In this document: positions 58,093 to 64,000 of the stretch, in pieces
Position numbering within the stretch: the first letter of the stretch is position 1
How the letters are laid out: the number at the start of each line of letters is the position of its first letter
Assembly: GCA_003415625.1 (NCBI GenBank)
Contig: PYIU01000009.1
Location: 558,001-622,000 of the forward strand
Direction of reading: 5' to 3'
DNA: 64,000 nt
Source of the DNA: Aquanectria penicillioides
Taxonomy: Eukaryota > Ascomycota > Sordariomycetes > Hypocreales > Nectriaceae
Program-made: the position numbers and the translations under genes
The notes under the pieces: generated by a model
What the model was told of the DNA's origin: nothing
The model's database searches: none
The model's input: the letters and a program-made list of their open reading frames with translations, nothing else

Positions 58093-61000
58093 ATGGAGTC
58101 CTCATCTTCCAGCCATTACGATACCCGTTACTCGAATTCCAACTGCCAGCAACGACAGCCCATCCGCCCTTCATGGACACAGCTATTCGCCTTCACGAAG
58201 AAGGCTCACGCCCTCCCTTTGGCCACGGCACTCGTCGCCTCCGCAGCCACAGCAGGGTTCAAGACCGTTCTTGCCATCATCCTCGGGAAAATCTTTGACA
58301 TAATCGCCAGCTACGGCAGCGGGATCCTCGATAGCTCAGACGCCTTGGCTGACATCTCCAAGTGGTCCCTCATCCTGCTTGGCCTGGGGGTCGGGTATTG
58401 GCTGGCCAACTCAGCCTTCCTCATCCTCTGGGTAATATTTGGCGAGTTACAAGCAGACAGTGTTCGTCGAGACCTTTTCGAGAATCTCCTATCAAAGGAC
58501 ATGGCGTGGTTTGACTCCCAATCCGAGGGCATCTCCAGTCTTCTCGTCCGAATCCAGACGTGAGTATCCTTGACCTGTCTCTCGAAACCGTGTAGACGTC
58601 CTCTCACACTTCCCCCTTTGACAGGCAAACTCGAGAATTACAACTAGCAACTTCCCAAGTACTTGGTCTACTCATCTCCGACGCCCTCACATCCTTCGGT
58701 TCACTTGGAATCGCCTTTTACTACTCTTGGAAGCTTACACTTGTGCTCCTTGCGATACTACCGATATCAGCCTTAATCCTATCCGTTATCACATATAAAT
58801 TGGAATCAGCTGTACAAGCGCAGAGGAGACATCTCTCCGTCGCCTCAAAGCATGCCATCGCCTCCATCACCGCAATTGACCTTGTCAAGGTCTTCAACGG
58901 ATACGACCAAGATGTTTGGCACTACAGTATGGCTACCAAGGCTGCGGCGAAACACTACCTTGTTCAGGGAGCATGCAATGCTGGGCAAATGGCCTACATC
59001 AGCTTCAGTGGTATCGCCACATTTGTAATTGGTTTCTGGTACGGCGTTGTTCTTGTGAATCAAGGTGTCTCCCCCGGCCATGTCCTCGCTACTTTCTATG
59101 CTGTACTGGCATCTTTTCAAGCAATTGAAGCCCTAATGCCCCAGTGGCTGGTTATGGCCAAGGGAATGTCGGCAGGTGGGTTTCTTTTCGAGATGGTAAA
59201 TGGCCCGGAGCGAGGCCACTTGCTGCCAGAATTGACTAGGTCCTTGCGACCGGAGGAGTGCGCTGGCGACATTGAGTTCACCGATGTAAGCTGTCCGCTT
59301 TTCCCTTTAATTCTAACTCTAATGGTTTACAGGTCAGCTTCGCCTATCCGCGGACTCCAGAAACTGTAGTTTTGAATAGTTTATCGTTCTTCTTTCCCGC
59401 TGGGGACATGACCTTCATAGTCGGAAAAAGCGGTTCAGGCAAAAGCACCATTGGAGACCTCCTGGTTGGGTTCTACGAACCAAATGCTGGAGATATCAAA
59501 ATCGACAACAAGCCGTTGAGAATCTTAGACAAGCAGTGGATTCGAGAGAATGTGATGTTGATTCAACAATCTAGCATTCTCTTCAATGACTCTTTTTACA
59601 ACAATATTGCTTTGGGTCACTTGGTTCCCGAGCAGGCCACGAACCAAGAGGTTCAAGTTTCTTGTGATGCAGCATCGCTGCAATCCACTCTTGCAACTCT
59701 TTCAGCCGGCTTCGATACAAACGTGGGACCTGGGGGCTGGAACCTGAGCGGCGGACAGAAGCAAAGGATTGCAATTGCGCGAGCGAGAATCCGAAACTCT
59801 CCCGTCCTCATTCTAGATGAGATCACGAATGGCCTTGATCAAGTAAGCAGGGACCAGGTCATGGAAGCAATTAGGGAATGGAGGCATGGGAAAACAACAA
59901 TCATTATCACTCACGACGTTTCTCAGATAGCTGATGACGACTTCGTTTACGTCTTGGACAATGCCAATCTCGTAGAGGAAGGCTTCAAGAGAGATCTTGC
60001 ACGGAAAAGTGCTGGCACCTTCGCCATGCTCGAATCCGTCACTGCTGACGACCATCTTGACACCCCAATTGAGATTACTGTGGAATCTCCCGACAGCCCT
60101 GGCCCACACTCCCCAATCACTTTCCCCCCATGGCAGCGGGCTCGCGTTTATCTAGGATCTTGGTAGAAGAACTAGAAGGCCTGCAGCGCAACTCATTTTT
60201 TGGGTCTAGAGGTTCAATATCGCCGAGAATCTCATGGGGCGCCGGCACTGCTACAGCATTGAGAATGAGGACGGAGCAGCTGTGGGAGTCGGATATTGCA
60301 CAAGGAGGACAAAATCTCACAATTAAAAGCCCACCTCGGCTTCATGAGAGACCCATCGCAGTTTTCAAGCGTAACAGCATCGCAGAGGTTGCTGAAAAGA
60401 GTGTGATAGAGTCCACAGAAGAGGCTGGTCGTGCTTTTCGAGCCACTGACAAGAACCAAAATATGGCCGGTGTTCAGTACACCAGCTACGATGAGAATTC
60501 CGTGCTACAACAAAAAGAAACGAAAGGGAAATCCCCAACTGGTAGCGCTGTTGGGCCTATTTCCCTCGTAGCCATCCTAAGGACTGTATGGCCGGCTCTT
60601 GGACCCCGTCATCGGCTTGTCTTGATTCTTGGGATCATTGTTTGCATCGTGGGGGCCGGCGCCATCCCCACGTTTGCGTTTTGCTTTGCGCAACTTCTCG
60701 GAGTCATGTGGTCACCAGGCGATAAGTTAACCGAAGGCAAACAATGGGCCATCTACCTCTTCGTTGTCGCTGTTATTGACGGTGCGTGCACCGGTGGTGG
60801 TCGCTATTTGTTCGAAGTCGTGGCCCAGACTTGGATCGATGCCATCCGTGTCCAAGCCTTGAAGAACCTCTTGCGACAGCCTAAATCATGGTTTGATCGA
60901 TCGAAAAACTCTCCCGGTCGCATCAATGAGTGCCTAGACCGCAACGCCGAAGAAATGAGAAACATTGTGGGTAAGTTTGTACCCATTGTTATCGTCGTGA

Positions 61001-62520
61001 GCCTCATGATCTTGATCGCCACAACCTGGGCACTGATCGTGTCCTGGAAACTTACCTTGGTCGCTTTGGCGTTGATGCCCGTGGTTATTGGCGCGGTAAA
61101 AGGTTTCTCTGTGGTCAGCGGGAAATGGGAATCGATTTGCAACAAAGGGGCCGAAGACTCGAGCGCAGTGTTGACCGAGATATTGCTCAACATCAGGGTG
61201 GTAAGGGCTCTCACCCAGGAGCAATACTTTACCAGAAAATACATGAAATCAATCTCAGAGACTTTTGGCCTCGGACTGAAAAGGGCTGCTTACACGAGCG
61301 CACCGTACGGCCTCTACCAGTCTCTCAACTACCCGCTAGCAGCTCTGGTATTTTACTACGGCACTGTTCTCCTGGCTCAACACAAGGAGCTGTCAGCTAC
61401 CTCCGTAGTTCAAGTTGTGAACTTGCTGCTCTTCAGTGTTGGAACCGCCACCAGCTTTTTGAGCGCAATGCCCCAGGTAACTATGGCACAAGCAACTGCC
61501 GCTCAAATTCTAGGATACGTCAACATGTCTCCTCGGCCTTCCCCGAGTTCTCGTGGCGTTTATAAGCCAAGCACGCCTCTTCCTGTTCGACTGAATGAAC
61601 TCGGCTTCTCATATAGATCGGATGGCAGTCGTCCAGTCTTGCAAGGATTGTCGTTTGAAATTCATCCCAGAACATGTTTAGCCATCGTCGGCCGATCGGG
61701 CTGCGGGAAGTCGACAGTAATATCGTTGTTGCTAGGGCTCTATTCCCCAGCTGCGCGTTCAATTCTCAGTACTGTCTCTCCTTTGACATTCCACGGGGTT
61801 TCGCACAAAGATATAGATCTTGAACACCTTCGTTCCATGATGGCGTATGTGCCACAGGCACCGTTTCTCTTCCCGGCTACTATTGCAGAGAATATCGCAT
61901 ACGGAATGAGCGAGAGTTCGCCGTTACGTGGCATCGAAAATATCGTGTCCGCCGCTGAAGCCGCAGGGATCCACGAATTCATTGTATCCTTGCCGGAAGG
62001 GTACAATACGCGAGTTGGCGATGGGGGTCAAACCCTGTCGGGTGGTCAAGCCCAGCGATTGAGCATTGCGCGAGCCCTGGCTCGGAAACCACTACTACTC
62101 ATCTTAGACGAGGCTACAAGTGCCCTTGATACGGAGAGCGCGGAGAAGATTCGACACACAATTCAAGAGCTGGTGGGTTGGTCGAAAAGCCAACCTGTTG
62201 GTATGGCGATTGTCGTCGTGACGCATAGTCGTGAAATGATGGCAATAGCAGACCGTATCGTGATGCTTGAAGACGGGATGAAAGTGGAGGAGGGAAAATA
62301 CCAGGACCTGTTGCAGAAAAGAGGGGTGTTTTCAGAACTGCTTAGCGGGTCGGGGCCATGGCGTGAGAGAGGCGGACGAGAGGAGGAGGAGGAACAAGGG
62401 GTTCCTCGAATCATGATTCCAATGCATCCATTGAAACATGGAAATGGGATCGCCGATAATGCGGGAGGAAGCTTGAAGAAGAAATCAGACGCCAAGCTGG
62501 TCTACGAGCCTCCGTTGTGA
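58093..62520 (+). CDS. Full-length ABCB exporter, Ste6-like (about 1438 aa), one apparent frameshift
   Basis: Exons 58093-58559, 58625-59285 and 59333-62520. Two homologous halves, each with a six-helix membrane domain and an ATPase. First ATPase: Walker A GKSGSGKST, signature LSGGQKQR, Walker B VLILDEIT, H-loop IITHD. Second: GRSGCGKST, LSGGQAQR, LLILDEATSALD, VVTHS. The halves are joined by a long charged linker (about residues 645-800) containing SFFGSRGSISPR. This TMD-NBD-TMD-NBD layout and the linker are what I associate with Ste6-type a-pheromone exporters; general multidrug efflux is the alternative. The frame changes by one base at a C6 run (60124-60129) in the linker. Confidence 0.85.
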
Positions 62521-63473
62521 GAGCACGATAGTTGTGGCAATTTTTGGTAGTGTTCGATTCGGGGTGCTTTGCAATGTACGCAAAAGCTTGAATGGCCATT
62601 TTATTTGCTTTGCACATGCTATCTGACAACATTGACAATGACTCTTACTCATGCGCCTTAATTACCAGCTACAGTGAATCTACATTGATATTAGTAAACT
62701 AGTTGAGAGAATCCGAAACTCAAAGTGCGTACACAACGATGGATTGATTTTCATAAGTTCTAGCGGTATTGCTTCAGGAATATATCCCAGATACTTTCTC
62801 ATATACCCGTCTTCCGAGATTTTATTTGATATAGATGCGAAGTTACAAGCACCATTGGCATGCCACGATCTGTCCTCCCTTTTAATTTCCGGGCGGCCTC
62901 TCGTCAATTTATTATTTACACCTGTGCTCCCCCAAGCAAGTCGAACAGCACAGCAGGTGCAAGGCAAGGATGTGACGAAATGGGCAATACCTAAATAAGG
63001 TAAGTTACCTAGTCGAGGGGCGAAACGTGGGGTGTCATGTGTCGGGTCACGCGGAAGTCGGACGTGTGATGTAAGTGCTCCGAATTTAACGATTAGTGAT
63101 CGGCCCTCACTTCAAGCTCGCGACAGCCCCCCAACAAAGGCAGCCAAGCTCGCTGCGTCGATCCATTCACCCGTTTCGTTTCGTCTCGTCTTTTTATTTC
63201 AAAGCAGTGTCGTCATCAAGGCGCAACGGTGGTCTTTTCTTCTCCTGCATCTTCTTTTCCCCAGACATCCTTCCTTAAGCTGCGGTTGCCCCAAGGAAAA
63301 AGAACCCTCCATTCGTGCTCACACCCACAAAAACTGCCGTAGCGGATGCTCCACCCCAGCATCCTCCGCATTCGGTCCCCACGCAGAGGCTGCGCTCAAC
63401 ACACAAACAATCACAATAAACATCTTCATACTCGCCAATTAACCAAATATCAAACCTCAAAGCACCATCCCCT
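62521..63473. other. Intergenic region and bZIP promoter/5' leader
   Basis: No supported gene. CT-rich tracts at about 63180-63270 precede the bZIP start, a common fungal promoter/5'-UTR feature. Confidence 0.5.
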
Positions 63474-64000
63474 ATGCCGGATCACGCAGATGCTAGGCCC
63501 GCCAAGAGGCGTGGCCGGCCGCCCTCCAACTCGTCTGAAATGGACGAGGCCACTCTCCAGGTAAGCCCACTTACACAACCCGGCAATCAAAAGACTTGTC
63601 ATGACGCCGCCATCGTCTTCGTCTCACACTCATAACCCCCCAGGCCCGCCGCGAACGCAATCGCGAGGCCCAGAATGTGTTCCGCAGGAGAAGACAGGCC
63701 GCCGAGGCTGCCCAGGCCAAGCGCCTCCGCCGGCTCGAGGAGGTGGTCGAGGAGATGAGCTCCATCTTCATGAGCTTCGTCGACGAGATGCTCGCCACCG
63801 AGGAGGTCGTCACCAAGCAGCCCGACCTCGTCGGCAGCCTGCGCCGCTCCATGAAGCGCATTGTCGCCCTCGCCAACGAAGTCGTCGGGCCAGATGATTC
63901 TCAAGCTCCCCAAAGCTCGCCGTCCACGCCATCCGCCTCGACGCCTGCCGGTCCAGCGCACACGTCAACCACGGTTCTCAGGCCTCTCATCTCCGATACT
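63474..64000 (+). CDS. bZIP transcription factor with AT-hook, 3' end outside the window
   Basis: Exon 1 is 63474-63560, the intron 63561-63643, and exon 2 runs off the right edge. Exon 1 encodes AKRRGRPPSN, an AT-hook core (RGRP) that would contact the minor groove. Exon 2 opens with the bZIP basic region RRERNREAQNVFRRRRQ, which has the N-x2-A-Q-x2-F-R pattern of the Yap/Pap1 class, followed by a leucine-zipper-like heptad (LRRLEEVVEEM...) that is short on leucines. The visible 144 residues end in a Ser/Thr/Pro-rich stretch. Nuclear DNA-binding role is known for the family; targets unknown. Confidence 0.85.

Overview
The window is nuclear DNA of a filamentous ascomycete, most likely a eurotiomycete such as Aspergillus or Penicillium. 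The evidence is short GT-AG introns (about 47-175 nt), Zn2Cys6 and bZIP regulators, an alpha-aminoadipate lysine gene, a split tRNA-Glu, and a large A+T-rich block of transposons saturated with C-to-T/G-to-A changes (repeat-induced point mutation, RIP). Gene models were built by hand from reading frames and splice sites; genus and orthology come from recognition, not from a search.

Left arm (1-27.4 kb). A cupin fragment, a membrane alpha/beta-hydrolase, an F-box-like protein and a hypothetical protein precede a co-located catabolic cluster (about 6.3-21.6 kb): an eight-exon Zn2Cys6 activator, a fumarylacetoacetate-hydrolase-family protein, an FAD aromatic hydroxylase, gentisate 1,2-dioxygenase, an aldehyde dehydrogenase, an MFS transporter and a CAO-1-type carotenoid (stilbene) cleavage oxygenase. 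Read together they suggest cleavage of an aromatic alkene to an aldehyde, oxidation to a hydroxybenzoate, hydroxylation to gentisate, ring opening to maleylpyruvate and hydrolysis. A tRNA-Glu(CTC) lies inside the cluster. Housekeeping genes follow: saccharopine dehydrogenase, phosphopantetheine adenylyltransferase and a DUF1769-like protein.

Central island (27,806-50,405). This is a nest of transposons. The outermost is a Mutator-like element with 96-bp terminal inverted repeats and a perfect 9-bp target duplication. Into it went a Ty3/gypsy-type LTR element (about 380-bp LTRs). Into that went a Ty1/copia-type element (210-bp LTRs, TTAAT duplication) and a 640-bp miniature LTR element (TRIM; 147-bp LTRs, GTTTA duplication). 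Coding parts are RIP-destroyed but transposase, gag zinc-knuckle, reverse transcriptase and integrase relics can still be read. The TRIM and the outer inverted repeats largely escaped RIP.

Right arm (50.4-64 kb). A DHA1-type MFS transporter, an unrecognised 546-residue protein, PBDC1, a full-length ABCB exporter resembling the Ste6 group and the 5' part of a bZIP gene with an AT-hook.

Three otherwise well-preserved genes (FAD hydroxylase, gentisate dioxygenase, ABC exporter) each carry an apparent one-base loss in a C run. The shared signature points to homopolymer errors in the assembly rather than three independent gene deaths, but only read-level data can decide.
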